A stretch of DNA of 64,000 nt from Herbaspirillum huttiense (GTDB taxonomy: Bacteria > Pseudomonadota > Gammaproteobacteria > Burkholderiales > Burkholderiaceae_D). Below the pieces are notes generated by a model, which did no database searches, was not told where the DNA came from, and worked only from the letters and a program-made list of their open reading frames with translations. Positions 16,995 to 26,470 of this stretch are shown here, one piece after another. The number at the start of each line of letters is the position of its first letter. Position 1 is the first letter of the stretch. The DNA is taken from assembly GCF_004367745.1 (NCBI RefSeq), contig NZ_CP037993.1:2542001-2606000 (forward strand). The letters run 5' to 3'. The translations under genes were made by a program, and so were the position numbers.

Positions 16995-18608
16995 TTACGC
17001 GGTTTGTCCCATGCCGGCCAGCAGGGCCAGCTCTTCGCCTTCCACCAGGTAGCGGGGTTCCACCAGCTGGATCATGCGTTTCTGTTTCTCGATGTTGGCC
17101 ATGCGCGAGAGCAGGCGCACCTGCTGGCTCGACAGCGAAGGCGCGGGCCCGATGGCGCGGCGTTCAATTTTGAGGACCTCGGCCACCGAATCGACGATGA
17201 AGCCGGTGCACACCTGGTCGATCAGGAACACCATGATGCGCTGGCGATCACTGCGCTCCACCCGCGGCAGGCCCAGCCGCATGCGCAGGTCGATCACCGG
17301 CAGCACGGCGCCGCGCAGATTGATGACGCCTTCCACAAATGTCGGGGCGCGCGGTACGTGGGTCAGTTGCTCCGGCACGCGCACGATCTCCTGCACACTG
17401 TCGATGGGCACGCCGAATTCCTCCTCGCCGAAGCGGAACACCACGACCTGCTCCTCATCGTCGCTGCGGGTTTCGGGCTGCTTGTCCTGGTTCATCTCGT
17501 TGTCCTCCAGCAGGGTTTCGATGGCCGGCTGGCGCAGCAGGCTCACGGCATCGATCACTGACACCAGCCGCTTTCCGTTGTCCAGCCGGCAGATGCGGGC
17601 GATGTCAGCCATCCCCTGGTCGCGCGCCAGCAGCGTGGGGACCGCTTCCACGGTGTTGAGCGGCACCCGCAGCACTTCGTTGACGGTATCGATGACCACT
17701 CCCACGGCGCCTGCCGATTCCCCGGCCGCCGGGGCGACCACGGCGATGCGGCTGCTGTGGTCCTGCTGCCGCGGCGGCAAGCCGAACATGTGGCGCAGCG
17801 ATACCAGCGGCAAGAGCCGGTTGCGCAGGGTCATGATGCCCAGCACGTGCGGCTCCGCATGCGGCACTTGCACGACGGTCTGCGGCATCTGCACGATTTC
17901 CTGCACGTCTTCGATGGCTACCGCATATTCCTGGCCGGCCACCATGAAGCTGACCAGTTGCAGTTCGTCGCCACCCTGGGCCTGCACTTCCTCGGCGCTG
18001 CCGCCATCCATGGCGGCCTGGCCGGCGCGCGTGCCGGTAGCGGCTTCGGCAAATTCGGCCGCCACCAGACGGGCAAAATCCAGCACCATGATCATGGGGT
18101 GGCCGCCGACGTCCTTGATCAGGCCGGACAGCAACTCGGTGCGCACCGAGGAGGCGATGCAGGCCACGTCTTCGATCTGGCGCAGGTCCACGCCGACCAC
18201 GCTGGCCACGTGATCCACCACGAAACCCAGCGGCTGGCCAAGGTCGATCACCACGGCACGGCTGGCATCGTCGGCCGGCCGGTCCGGCAGCCCGAAGATG
18301 CGGCTCAGGCTGACGATGGGCAGCACCTTGCCGCGCAGGTTGGCCAGGCCCAGGAGGGCCTGCGGGGCCAGCGGCACGTGCACCACTTCCGGCACGCGGA
18401 TGATTTCCTGTACCGGCGCCATGTCCACGCCAAACACCTCGTCGCCTACCGTGAAGGTGACGAACTGGCGCAGTTCGGTGTCGCCGGCGGTTGGCGGGGG
18501 CAGGGCGTCGTCGGCTGTGCCGGCGTAGGCCGGCGGCGTCGCTGCGCCGGGTGCGGGCGCGATGGCGGCCGGGGCCACCTCGCGCTCGATGAGGGATGCG
18601 TCATTCAT
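16995..18608 (-). CDS. cheW: Triple CheW-domain scaffold protein
   Basis: A 537-residue protein with three consecutive CheW domains at about residues 46-187, 215-360 and 385-530. Each has the CheW hallmarks: a start strand (LRQFVTFTVGDEVFGVDM, LQLVSFMVAGQEYAV, QVVVFRFGEEEFGVPI), then VQEI-V-x-x-P and the N/T-LRG/N-x-LP-hhxL core. Single CheW proteins couple receptors to CheA. A three-domain version could link several receptor or kinase contacts in one chain. The Arg that usually follows the second LR is kept as LRG in domains 1 and 3 but is LRN in domain 2. No separate single-domain cheW is present in this operon. Confidence 0.95.
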   Translation of the reverse strand: MNDASLIEREVAPAAIAPAPGAATPPAYAGTADDALPPPTAGDTELRQFVTFTVGDEVFGVDMAPVQEIIRVPEVVHVPLAPQALLGLANLRGKVLPIVSLSRIFGLPDRPADDASRAVVIDLGQPLGFVVDHVASVVGVDLRQIEDVACIASSVRTELLSGLIKDVGGHPMIMVLDFARLVAAEFAEAATGTRAGQAAMDGGSAEEVQAQGGDELQLVSFMVAGQEYAVAIEDVQEIVQMPQTVVQVPHAEPHVLGIMTLRNRLLPLVSLRHMFGLPPRQQDHSSRIAVVAPAAGESAGAVGVVIDTVNEVLRVPLNTVEAVPTLLARDQGMADIARICRLDNGKRLVSVIDAVSLLRQPAIETLLEDNEMNQDKQPETRSDDEEQVVVFRFGEEEFGVPIDSVQEIVRVPEQLTHVPRAPTFVEGVINLRGAVLPVIDLRMRLGLPRVERSDRQRIMVFLIDQVCTGFIVDSVAEVLKIERRAIGPAPSLSSQQVRLLSRMANIEKQKRMIQLVEPRYLVEGEELALLAGMGQTA

Positions 18609-18654
18609 GTTGTGTGTGCCTTTCTCGGGTCCACGGGTTCACTGGAGCAGCGAG

Positions 18655-20571
18655 TCAGGTGCTTTGCAGCTCATCGGCCAGCGAGGCCACTTCCTCGACG
18701 GCGGCGGCCAGTTGCTCGGCCCCCTGGGACTGCTGGCGCGCGGCGGCAGCGGCTTCGGTGGCGGCACGGTCGGCTTCCTGGGCGGCGGCGGCAATCTGCT
18801 CGGTGCCGGTGCGCACCTGCAAGATGGCCGCAGCGACCTCGCTGGCGGCCGAGAGGATTTCCTGCGTGCCTTGCTCCACGGCGGCCACATCGTTTTCGAT
18901 GCTGACCAGGGCGCTGGTGATGGCCTTGGCTTTTTCGGCTTCACCGATGGCAGCGTCGGCAATTTCTTCCAGGTCGCGCTCGACCACGGCGATCTGATCC
19001 TGCACTGCCTTGACCAGATCCTTGATGTTGTCGGCATTGCCGGCCGAGTCGTGGGCCAGGTTGCGGATGTCGGTCGCGACCACCACGAAGCCCTTGCCGA
19101 ACTCGCCGGCGCGGGCCGCTTCGATGGAGCCGTTCACGGCCAGCATGTTGGTCTGGATCGAGACCGTGGTGATGGCATCGACGATCTTGTCGATGCGGCG
19201 CGAGACCAGTGCCAGGTCCTTGATCTGGCGAATCGAGGCGCGTGAGGCGTCCACCGAGTTGGCGATGCCGGCGATGAGCGAATCGACGGCCTTCTTGTTC
19301 TCGCCCAGCAGCGTCCGGATCGCGGTAGCGCGTTCGCCGCTGGTGCCGGCGCGTGCTTGTGCCACCTGCAGGCCGCGTGAGATCTGTTCGATGGCCGTGG
19401 CCGATTCTTCGGTGGCCACTGATTGCACCTGCGTACCTTTGCGGATCTGTTCGATGGCCGACATGATCTGGGCGCTGGCGCGGCTGATTTCCTGTACGGC
19501 CGCCGAGAGTTCTTCGGCGCTGGCGGCGACTTCTTCGGCACTTTTGGCCACATCGGTGGAGTTCTTGAGGTCTTCGGACAGTTCCGAGAGCGCTTGCGAG
19601 GTGGTTTCAGCTTCCGACAATGCCTGGCCTTGCTCGGCCACGGTCTTGGCGGATTCGACGGCAGCGGCCGATTGTTCTTCGGCTGCAGCGGCGATTTCCT
19701 GGGCGCCATCAAGCGCCTGCTTGCTCGCGGCGACCGACTGCTGGGCGCCTACGGCGATCTCTTGCACGCCGGCGACGATCACCTGGGCATCGCGGCGGAT
19801 GTTCTCCAGCTGGGCGCTGATCATCTTGCCGCTTTCGACCTCGCCCAGGACAGTGGTGGCGGCCGCGCCAATGCCTTCGACCACGGCCTTGACTTCACGC
19901 TGGATCTGGCCGACCAGTTCCTGGATCTGCTTGGCGCTTTTTTCCGAGGTCTCGGCCAGGGTGCGCACCTCATCGGCCACCACCGCAAAGCCCTTGCCAT
20001 GCTGTCCGGCGCGGGCCGCTTCGATGGCCGCGTTCAGGGCCAGCAGGTTGGTCTGGTCGGCGATGCGGGCCACGGCCTTGACGATGTCGCCGATGTTGGC
20101 GGCCTGTTTTTCCAGTTCGGCCACCATGGTCACCGAGCTGGACTGGCGCTGGGCGGCGATGCCCACGTTGGTGACCAGGGTGGCGATATCGCCGCTGGTG
20201 CGGGTGACCTGGTTCTGCACGGCCAGCATACGCGCCTGGCTTTGATCGGCATTCTGCAACTGGCGGCCGATGGCCTGCTCTACCTGGCGGAAGGCGGCCA
20301 GCGACTCCTGGGCGGCGCTGGAGGCCTGCTCGGCGCCGCGCGCAATCTGGTCGGAGGCGCTTTTCAGTTCTTCGGTGGCCGCCGAGGCCTCCGAGATGCC
20401 GGCGCTGAGTTCGGCGGTGGCGGCGGCGATGCGCTCGGCGGCCTGCTGCTGCTTGGCCAGGGTGCGGGCCTTCTTGCGCAGGGCATCGGCCTGGCGCGAC
20501 GTCGAGGCGGCCGCACGCTGGTCGGTTGCGCCCTCATAGTTGGAGTTTTGAATAGTCTTGACGAGCGCCAT
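18655..20571 (-). CDS. Cytoplasmic chemoreceptor with two tandem signalling tips
   Basis: A 638-residue, almost entirely coiled-coil protein with no membrane segment, no signal peptide and no recognisable sensor domain. It contains two complete MCP signalling hairpins. Tip 1 is at residues 170-203 ([27 protein letters not shown]) and tip 2 at 470-503 ([27 protein letters not shown]), exactly 300 residues apart. Tip 2 has DIR where tip 1 has the standard EVR. Ala/Glu-rich helical arms of about 150 residues flank each tip, with several EE-type methylation-like positions. The ATG at 20571 has AGGAGG eight bases upstream; the longer frame to 20694 is rejected. It is the first gene of the operon. 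Confidence 0.92.
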   Translation of the reverse strand: MALVKTIQNSNYEGATDQRAAASTSRQADALRKKARTLAKQQQAAERIAAATAELSAGISEASAATEELKSASDQIARGAEQASSAAQESLAAFRQVEQAIGRQLQNADQSQARMLAVQNQVTRTSGDIATLVTNVGIAAQRQSSSVTMVAELEKQAANIGDIVKAVARIADQTNLLALNAAIEAARAGQHGKGFAVVADEVRTLAETSEKSAKQIQELVGQIQREVKAVVEGIGAAATTVLGEVESGKMISAQLENIRRDAQVIVAGVQEIAVGAQQSVAASKQALDGAQEIAAAAEEQSAAAVESAKTVAEQGQALSEAETTSQALSELSEDLKNSTDVAKSAEEVAASAEELSAAVQEISRASAQIMSAIEQIRKGTQVQSVATEESATAIEQISRGLQVAQARAGTSGERATAIRTLLGENKKAVDSLIAGIANSVDASRASIRQIKDLALVSRRIDKIVDAITTVSIQTNMLAVNGSIEAARAGEFGKGFVVVATDIRNLAHDSAGNADNIKDLVKAVQDQIAVVERDLEEIADAAIGEAEKAKAITSALVSIENDVAAVEQGTQEILSAASEVAAAILQVRTGTEQIAAAAQEADRAATEAAAAARQQSQGAEQLAAAVEEVASLADELQST

Positions 20572-21844
20572 GTGCGCCTCCTGGAAAAAAGTTGTGCTCA
20601 AACGGACGGTCTTGCAGGAGAAATGGTAGGCGGCAACATTGCCGGCCGGAATCGGTTCTGATCCTAGGAGATACATAGGAAATGTCCTAGGCAACCCGGG
20701 TGGTCTGAGCCCGGATGCCTGGAGGGCCGTCCTAGAGGCAATATTGGTGCGATCAGGACAGACCTGCGGTTCAGGCCGGTTAGCCAGTCATTGGTCCGAC
20801 AGTGGCGGCCGTTCTGGAGCGGACGGACTCGTTTGAGCGGAGAGCCGAATCGCCAGTCCAGGCGGCTCGCCTACTCTGTCAAGCCAGGCATCGCGAATGC
20901 TTTGCATCGCTGGTGCTGGGCGGACAGCGCATTACTCAATATAATGTTGCAAATGTCTTAAGAATCTCGACCGATCCTCATATTGAAAAGATGTGTCAGT
21001 CCCGGGCCCATGTCGTTATCCATACACCGGAGGCAAGGGGCGCCTGCCACACTATTCGCCTTATGGCTGGGGTTGGCGTATCTGGTTCGCATCAGATCGT
21101 TCGGTTACACTCGCAAGCGCGCGTAAGCCCGCGTGCGCCATGGGCGGATACGGAAAGCAAGATCGGCAAGCAGGATTTTCTTTGTGGCAATCAGTTCGAT
21201 CAGCGGGGCACGCACGGCGCCAGACTAAGTTGCGAGCGGTCGCGCGAGAGGAGGTGCAGAACGCCTTGATGAAGATCCACGCGAGCCGATTGCTGCTGCT
21301 GTTGAGTACGCGGAGCTTGCTGCAGAAAACCATGAGCCGTATCTGCGCTTGGCCGGAACCGGAAGGGATAGAAGGTGAAGGATGAGCTCATGAGAAAAAG
21401 CTTGCGAACATATTCATTTCGATTGTGTCTATGGTCCATTAGTGTTCGGTGAGTACGCCAAGCGGGCGGTCGAATGCTAAAGCTCTTCAGGTGGAAGAGC
21501 CTGGCAAGCGTCCATTGCATTACTGAGAAGGCGAACCAGTCACACCAGAAATCATTTCCGCGGGATGGTCTGGTGGCTCAAGGGCAGCGGCTTCAGCAAA
21601 GTCTGTCCGCCATATAAATGAAGAAGATCCTGTACTTTTTGCACGAAAGTGTCAGGAGAGGTGGAGGAGACAGTGCTGCAAGCATCAAACAGAGCGGGGC
21701 AGAGATTTCCGCCGATGCAGCGTCAGGACGTATCGAGATCACGCGTTGATCATCCCTAGAGGAAGGTGGGGAATCATCAGCGCGCGCATCAGTCTGAGCA
21801 CCCTGTCAAAACTTGTTTCGCTCCTGTGAGCTGAAAGGAAACGC
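20572..21844. other. About 1.27 kb with no convincing gene
   Basis: Lies between the divergent chemosensory operon and the ugd gene. It must hold both promoters. I see no ORF with a ribosome-binding site and a protein-like sequence; the open frames of 60-155 codons here read as random Cys/Arg-rich or His/Arg-rich text. Local features: two CCTAGG palindromes at 20663-20668 and 20686-20691 plus a related GTCCTAGAGG at 20729-20738, an AT-rich island around 20930-20990, and a 7-base-stem hairpin GCTCTTC/GAAGAGC at 21482-21500 without a T run. Base composition is lower in GC than the flanks, which could mean decayed or acquired DNA. Confidence 0.6.
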
Positions 21845-23221
21845 ATGAACATCACCGTCATCGGGACCGGCTATGTCGGCCTGGTCACCGGCGCCTGTCT
21901 GGCCGAATTGGGTAACAAGGTCTTCTGCCTGGACGTGGATCGCAACAAGATAGAGATCCTCAACAGCGGCGGCGTGCCCATCTACGAGCCCGGCCTCAAG
22001 GAAATCATCGCCCGCAATCGCGCCTCCGGCCGACTCATCTTTTCCACCGATATAGCCGCCAGCGTGGCGCACGGTCAGGTGCAGTTCATCGCCGTGGGGA
22101 CGCCGCCCGATGAGGATGGCTCGGCCGATCTGCAATACGTGGTGGCAGCGGCGCGCAATATCGGCCGTCACATGGAGCGCAACTGCATCGTGGTCGACAA
22201 GTCCACTGTGCCTGTTGGCACGGGCGACAAGGTCAAGGCTGCCATTCGCGCCGAGCTGCAGGCGCGCGGCCGCGATGACCTGGATGCCATGATCGTCTCC
22301 AATCCGGAGTTCCTGAAGGAAGGCGCGGCGGTGGAAGATTTCATGCGGCCGGATCGCATCGTCATCGGGGTGGAAGAAGGTGCGGCCGGTGTGGAAGCGC
22401 GCGAGGTGATGCGCGAGCTCTACGCACCGCTCAATCGCAACCATGAACGCATTCTGTACATGGACGTCAAGTCCGCAGAGTTCACCAAGTACGCCGCCAA
22501 TGCCATGCTGGCCACACGTATCTCCTTCATGAACGAACTGGCCAATCTGGCTGACCGCCTCGGTGTGGACATCGAGCATGTGCGCAAAGGGATCGGTTCG
22601 GATCCGCGCATCGGCTTCAGTTTTCTTTACGCCGGTACCGGCTACGGCGGTTCGTGCTTCCCGAAAGATGTGCAAGCACTGGCGCGTACCGCCAGCGAAC
22701 ATGGTCAGGAACTGGAGATTCTCGGTTCGGTGGAATCGGTCAATGACAAACAGAAGCAAGTCTTGCTCAAGAAGATCGTCGGCCGCCTCGGCGAGGATCT
22801 GTCCGGGAAGACCTTTGCAGTCTGGGGTTTGGCCTTCAAGCCCAACACGGATGACATGCGTGCCGCCCCCAGCCGCGTGATTGTGCGCGAGCTGCTGCGC
22901 CGTGGGGCGCGAGTACAAACCTATGATCCGGTCGCAATGGCCGAGGCCCGTCATGCCTTTGCGGTGGATCTCGCCGATTTGCCCGAGCGCCAGGCCGACC
23001 TGCTCTTCGCCGAAGGCGCGATGGAGGCGCTGGAAGGTGCTGATGCCCTGGTGATCGTGACCGAATGGAAATCCTTCAAGAGCCCCGACTTTGCCGCCGT
23101 CAAGGCCAGCCTCAAGGAGCCGCTGGTGTTCGATGGTCGCAACCTGTTCGAGCCTCTCAGCATGGCGCGCATGGGTCTGGAGTACCACGCCATCGGTCGT
23201 CCTTCCAAAACCCCGCGGTGA
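21845..23221 (+). CDS. ugd: UDP-glucose 6-dehydrogenase
   Basis: Oxidises UDP-glucose to UDP-glucuronate with two NAD+, giving a precursor for acidic exopolysaccharide or modified lipid A. The 458-residue length is normal. The N-terminal Rossmann motif [17 protein letters not shown], the [11 protein letters not shown] segment, [23 protein letters not shown] and the catalytic Cys271 in [12 protein letters not shown] are all visible, followed by the C-terminal UDP-binding domain with [21 protein letters not shown] precedes the ATG. It is the first gene of a plus-strand polysaccharide cluster; the next gene starts seven bases after its stop. Confidence 0.97.
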   Translation: MNITVIGTGYVGLVTGACLAELGNKVFCLDVDRNKIEILNSGGVPIYEPGLKEIIARNRASGRLIFSTDIAASVAHGQVQFIAVGTPPDEDGSADLQYVVAAARNIGRHMERNCIVVDKSTVPVGTGDKVKAAIRAELQARGRDDLDAMIVSNPEFLKEGAAVEDFMRPDRIVIGVEEGAAGVEAREVMRELYAPLNRNHERILYMDVKSAEFTKYAANAMLATRISFMNELANLADRLGVDIEHVRKGIGSDPRIGFSFLYAGTGYGGSCFPKDVQALARTASEHGQELEILGSVESVNDKQKQVLLKKIVGRLGEDLSGKTFAVWGLAFKPNTDDMRAAPSRVIVRELLRRGARVQTYDPVAMAEARHAFAVDLADLPERQADLLFAEGAMEALEGADALVIVTEWKSFKSPDFAAVKASLKEPLVFDGRNLFEPLSMARMGLEYHAIGRPSKTPR

Positions 23222-23228
23222 CCGCCCC

Positions 23229-24092
23229 ATGAGCCAGAATTTGCGTACGGATGCCCGTCTGTTTCCCACGGTCGGAGCCTTCTTCCGGTTCCGGTGCAAC
23301 TGGTTGCTGGCGGGGCGTCGCTATGCTGCCCGTCGTCAGGCGGCCAGCAACGTGGTGGTATCGCTGACCTCCTATCCGCCCCGTTTTTCCACGCTGCACC
23401 TGACGCTGATGTCGCTGCTGGCACAGAGTTTTGCGCCGGCGCGCATCGTGCTCTGGGTGGCGTATCAGGATGTGGAGAAGTTGCCGGACAGCGTGACTGC
23501 GCTGACCCGGCACGGACTGGAAATTCGTGCCTGCGAGGATCTGCGGTCCTACAAGAAGCTTATCCCGCAATTGCAGACCGATCCGCACAGCGTCATCGTG
23601 ACCGCGGATGACGACGTGTACTACTGGCGCAACTGGCTCAAGGAACTGGTCGATGCCTACCAGCCGGGCCGCAAGGAAGTCATCGCTCATCGCGTGCATC
23701 GCGTGCGCATGGGCGGTGACGGACTCCCGCTGCCTTACACGCAGTGGGAGTATTGCATCAACGACCTGCAGGCTGATGACCTGCATTTCCCCACCGGCAT
23801 CGGCGGTGTGTTGTATCCGCCAGGCGTGTTGGGCGAACAGGTGTTGCAGGCGGAACAGTTCATGGCCTTATGTCCGCGCGGTGATGACATCTGGTTCTGG
23901 TGGATGGCTCGGCGCAATGGCGCGCGTTTCCGCCGTGCGCCCTCGGCCAATCACAGCAATTATTTTCATTGCTGGGACGGATCCCAGGAATGCGCGCTGT
24001 GGGAAGACAATGTCTCAGGCAATTTCAATGACACTCAGATCGCTGCGATGATCGAGCATTTTGGATTCTCCGAAGAAAGGAAGATCGCGTAA
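23229..24092 (+). CDS. Putative glycosyltransferase (GT-A-like)
   Basis: A 287-residue cytosolic protein. After an N-terminal basic segment it has VVVSLTSYPPRFSTLHLTLMSLLAQSF, which resembles the nucleotide-sugar-binding start of GT2-like enzymes, then SVIVTADDDVYYWRNWLKEL with a DDD metal-binding motif near residue 120, and RGDDIWFWWMAR further on. It lacks membrane segments. It sits between ugd and the flippase gene and its stop overlaps the flippase start (TAATG). It most likely adds one sugar of the repeat unit; donor and acceptor are unknown. The ATG at 23229 is chosen because upstream in-frame codons overlap ugd. Confidence 0.82.
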   Translation: MSQNLRTDARLFPTVGAFFRFRCNWLLAGRRYAARRQAASNVVVSLTSYPPRFSTLHLTLMSLLAQSFAPARIVLWVAYQDVEKLPDSVTALTRHGLEIRACEDLRSYKKLIPQLQTDPHSVIVTADDDVYYWRNWLKELVDAYQPGRKEVIAHRVHRVRMGGDGLPLPYTQWEYCINDLQADDLHFPTGIGGVLYPPGVLGEQVLQAEQFMALCPRGDDIWFWWMARRNGARFRRAPSANHSNYFHCWDGSQECALWEDNVSGNFNDTQIAAMIEHFGFSEERKIA

Positions 24093-25522
24093 TGGCGTCG
24101 GCTATGTCCAATGCACGCTGGCTGACCTTGTCGCAGCTGGTGCGCATCACCTTGCAGATGGTTTCCATCTTCATCCTCTCCCGCTTGCTGGCGCCGTCCG
24201 AATATGGCTTGCTGGCGATGGCCACCGTGGCGCTCAACTTCGCCTCTTTGCTGCGTGACATGGGCACCGGCGCCGCCGTGATTCAAAAGGAGACCTTGAC
24301 CCGCGAGACCACCAATACGGTGTTCTGGCTCAACATCGGGCTGGGTGGCACGATTGCGCTGGTGCTCATCGCTATTTCTCCGATGGTGGAGAATTATTTT
24401 CGTACGCCCCATCTGGCTCCCGTTCTGTGCCTGATGGCCTTGTCCTTCCCGCTCACCAGCAGCTGCGCGGTGCATAGCGCCTTGCTGGAGCGTGAATCGC
24501 AGTTTCGCACACTGGCACGTATCGAGATCGTGTCGGCTTCTATCGCACTGGTCACCGCCATCACGCTGGCCTTCGCAGGCTTTGGCGTCTACAGCCTGGT
24601 GTGGCAGACGCTGGTATCTGCCATGTTGTCGGCATTGCAGCTGTGGCTCGCCGGCGGCTGGCGTCCGGAAAAGATCTGGAGCCGCAGTGAGTTCCGCGGT
24701 CTGTGGAAATTCAGTGGCAACCTGACTGGATTTTCCTTCGTCAATTTCTTTGCGCGCAATGCCGACAGCATGGTCATTGGCAGAATCCTTGGTGCGGTTC
24801 CATTAGGTATCTATGCGCAGGCCTACAAGGTGATGATGTTTCCTCTACAAAGCATGAGCTACGTGGCTAATCGCGCGCTGTTCCCGGTGATGAGCCGGCA
24901 GCAGGGCAAACGAGAGGAAATGGCGCGGCTGTATTTTCGTTCCGTGCGTCTGATCGCCACCTTTACTGCGCCGATGATGGCCGGGCTCTGGCTGCTGCGT
25001 GAGCCCTTCGTGCGCGTGGCACTCGGACCACAGTGGGAGAGCGTACCCATCATTCTGGCATGGCTGGCACCAGTAGGTTTTTTGCAGTCGGTGATCAGCA
25101 CCACCGGTGCAGTTTTCATGGCCACTGGCCGCACCGATCTGATGATGCGCCTCGGCGCGCTGGGTGCTGTGCTGCAGGTCGGTAGTTTTTTCATAGGGGT
25201 GCATTGGGGCATCGAAGGCGTGGCGATGTGCTATCTGATCGCCAACATCCTCAATGCCATCCCGCATTTTTATTTCGCCACGCGCGAGCTGCATAGCAAC
25301 CTTGCTGGTCTGCTGCGCGCGCTATGGCAGCCAGTGCTGTTTGCGGGGGTGATGCTGGCTCTGCTGGCACCGCTGCTCCAATGGCTGATCCATGATCAGT
25401 TCGGGCCGCAGCTTGTTCTGTTCGGCTTGTCCGCCGTCGGGGCAGTAGTGTTTGCAGGATTGACGCTGCTGTTCTCGCGAGAACTGGTGCTGGACATGAA
25501 GAAGATGGTGGGGCGCGCCTGA
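24092..25522 (+). CDS. Polysaccharide repeat-unit flippase (Wzx/WzxC type)
   Basis: A 476-residue membrane protein with about 12-14 hydrophobic segments of the polysaccharide transport (PST/MVF) superfamily. The start MSNARWLTLSQLVRITLQMVSIFILSRLLAPSEYGLLAMA is typical of WzxC-like flippases, and FVNFFARNADSMVIGRILGAVPLGIYAQAYKVMMFPLQ is the conserved middle segment. It is expected to move lipid-linked oligosaccharides across the inner membrane. The cluster lacks a visible polymerase (Wzy) and initiating transferase within the window. Translation is coupled to the previous glycosyltransferase through TAATG. Confidence 0.93.
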   Translation: MASAMSNARWLTLSQLVRITLQMVSIFILSRLLAPSEYGLLAMATVALNFASLLRDMGTGAAVIQKETLTRETTNTVFWLNIGLGGTIALVLIAISPMVENYFRTPHLAPVLCLMALSFPLTSSCAVHSALLERESQFRTLARIEIVSASIALVTAITLAFAGFGVYSLVWQTLVSAMLSALQLWLAGGWRPEKIWSRSEFRGLWKFSGNLTGFSFVNFFARNADSMVIGRILGAVPLGIYAQAYKVMMFPLQSMSYVANRALFPVMSRQQGKREEMARLYFRSVRLIATFTAPMMAGLWLLREPFVRVALGPQWESVPIILAWLAPVGFLQSVISTTGAVFMATGRTDLMMRLGALGAVLQVGSFFIGVHWGIEGVAMCYLIANILNAIPHFYFATRELHSNLAGLLRALWQPVLFAGVMLALLAPLLQWLIHDQFGPQLVLFGLSAVGAVVFAGLTLLFSRELVLDMKKMVGRA

Positions 25523-25571
25523 GGCCGCCCTGGTTAACTACGCTTGGCTTACCTAATTATTACACTTTGCC

Positions 25572-26456
25572 ATGAATGACCTTGTCACCATCTATGTACC
25601 TACCAAGAACCGGCTTGGCCTGCTGACGCGCGCTGTCAATTCGGTTTTGGCACAAACCTACCGGAATCTGGAGCTCATCGTGGTATCGGACGGTGCCACG
25701 GATGGTACCTGCGAGTACGTGCGCGGACTCAACAGCGATATCCGTATCAAGCTGATTCACCATCCGCAGTCGCAGGGGGCGTGCGCCGCACGTAATCATG
25801 CGATCGAAGCCGCTTCGGGGCGCTTCGTGACCGGCATTGATGACGATGACGTCTTCATGCCGGACCGAATCGAGCGCTTCCTGCAGCAATGGTATGCGCT
25901 GGAAGAGCAGGGGCAGTCCTTTTCCTGCCTGTTCGATCGTCGCATCGTCAATGCCGGTCGCGTCGTGATGCTGTGGGATACCGACGCACGCGTCGATCTG
26001 GCCACCATCTTGGAAACCAACGCGATCGGGAACCAGGTGTTTACCACCTCCGAGCGCTTGCGCCAGATCGGCATGTTTGATACCGCCATGCCGGCTTGGC
26101 AGGACTGGGAAACCTGGGTGAGGCTGGTACGCGAATTCGGCCCGGCCATCAGCATTTGTTCCAACACTTATCTGATGGATATTTCCCATGAGATGGAACG
26201 CATTACGCTGAAGTCGCCCGAACGCATCATCTCTGCCGCGCAGTTGTTTTACGACCGCCACTGCCAGCGCAGCAACATGGCCGGCCTTTTGCGCTCGCTG
26301 GCCGGCTATGAGCAGATCAAGCTGTCTGCCAGCGATTTCTTTACCATGCTGGGCGGTGGCCGTTCGCATGCCAAATTCGCGGTCAGGCAGCTCAAGTACG
26401 GCAAGTACAAGGCCTCTCTGGCACCGACGCTGCATGCTTCTCCGGGCAAGCATTGA
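25572..26456 (+). CDS. Glycosyltransferase family 2
   Basis: A 294-residue GT2 enzyme. The N-terminal domain reads VTIYVPTKNRLGLLTRAVNSVLAQTYRNLELIVVSDGATD, with the nucleotide-binding Asp in VSDG. ACAARNHAIEAASGRFVTGIDDDDVFMPDRIERF follows with the metal-binding DDDD, and AWQDWETWVRLVREFG holds the likely catalytic acid ED/WE region. No membrane anchor is seen. It probably adds a sugar to the growing repeat unit made by this locus. The gene begins 49 bases after the flippase stop. Confidence 0.93.
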   Translation: MNDLVTIYVPTKNRLGLLTRAVNSVLAQTYRNLELIVVSDGATDGTCEYVRGLNSDIRIKLIHHPQSQGACAARNHAIEAASGRFVTGIDDDDVFMPDRIERFLQQWYALEEQGQSFSCLFDRRIVNAGRVVMLWDTDARVDLATILETNAIGNQVFTTSERLRQIGMFDTAMPAWQDWETWVRLVREFGPAISICSNTYLMDISHEMERITLKSPERIISAAQLFYDRHCQRSNMAGLLRSLAGYEQIKLSASDFFTMLGGGRSHAKFAVRQLKYGKYKASLAPTLHASPGKH

Positions 26457-26470
26457 AACCGGTTCTGGCG

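Noticed and set aside
20572..20700. Search for a flagellar-type (sigma-28) or sigma-54 promoter before the chemosensory operon
   Set aside because: No sequence close to either consensus was found on the minus strand.
20802..21269. A 155-codon open frame in the gene-poor region upstream of ugd
   Set aside because: No ribosome-binding site, mixed Cys/Arg/His composition and no family resemblance.
21482..21500. Hairpin GCTCTTC/GAAGAGC as a terminator
   Set aside because: No T run follows on either strand, and no gene ends just before it.
21806..23299. A 497-codon open frame antisense to ugd
   Set aside because: Shadow of ugd, whose catalytic Cys and NAD motif are clear.
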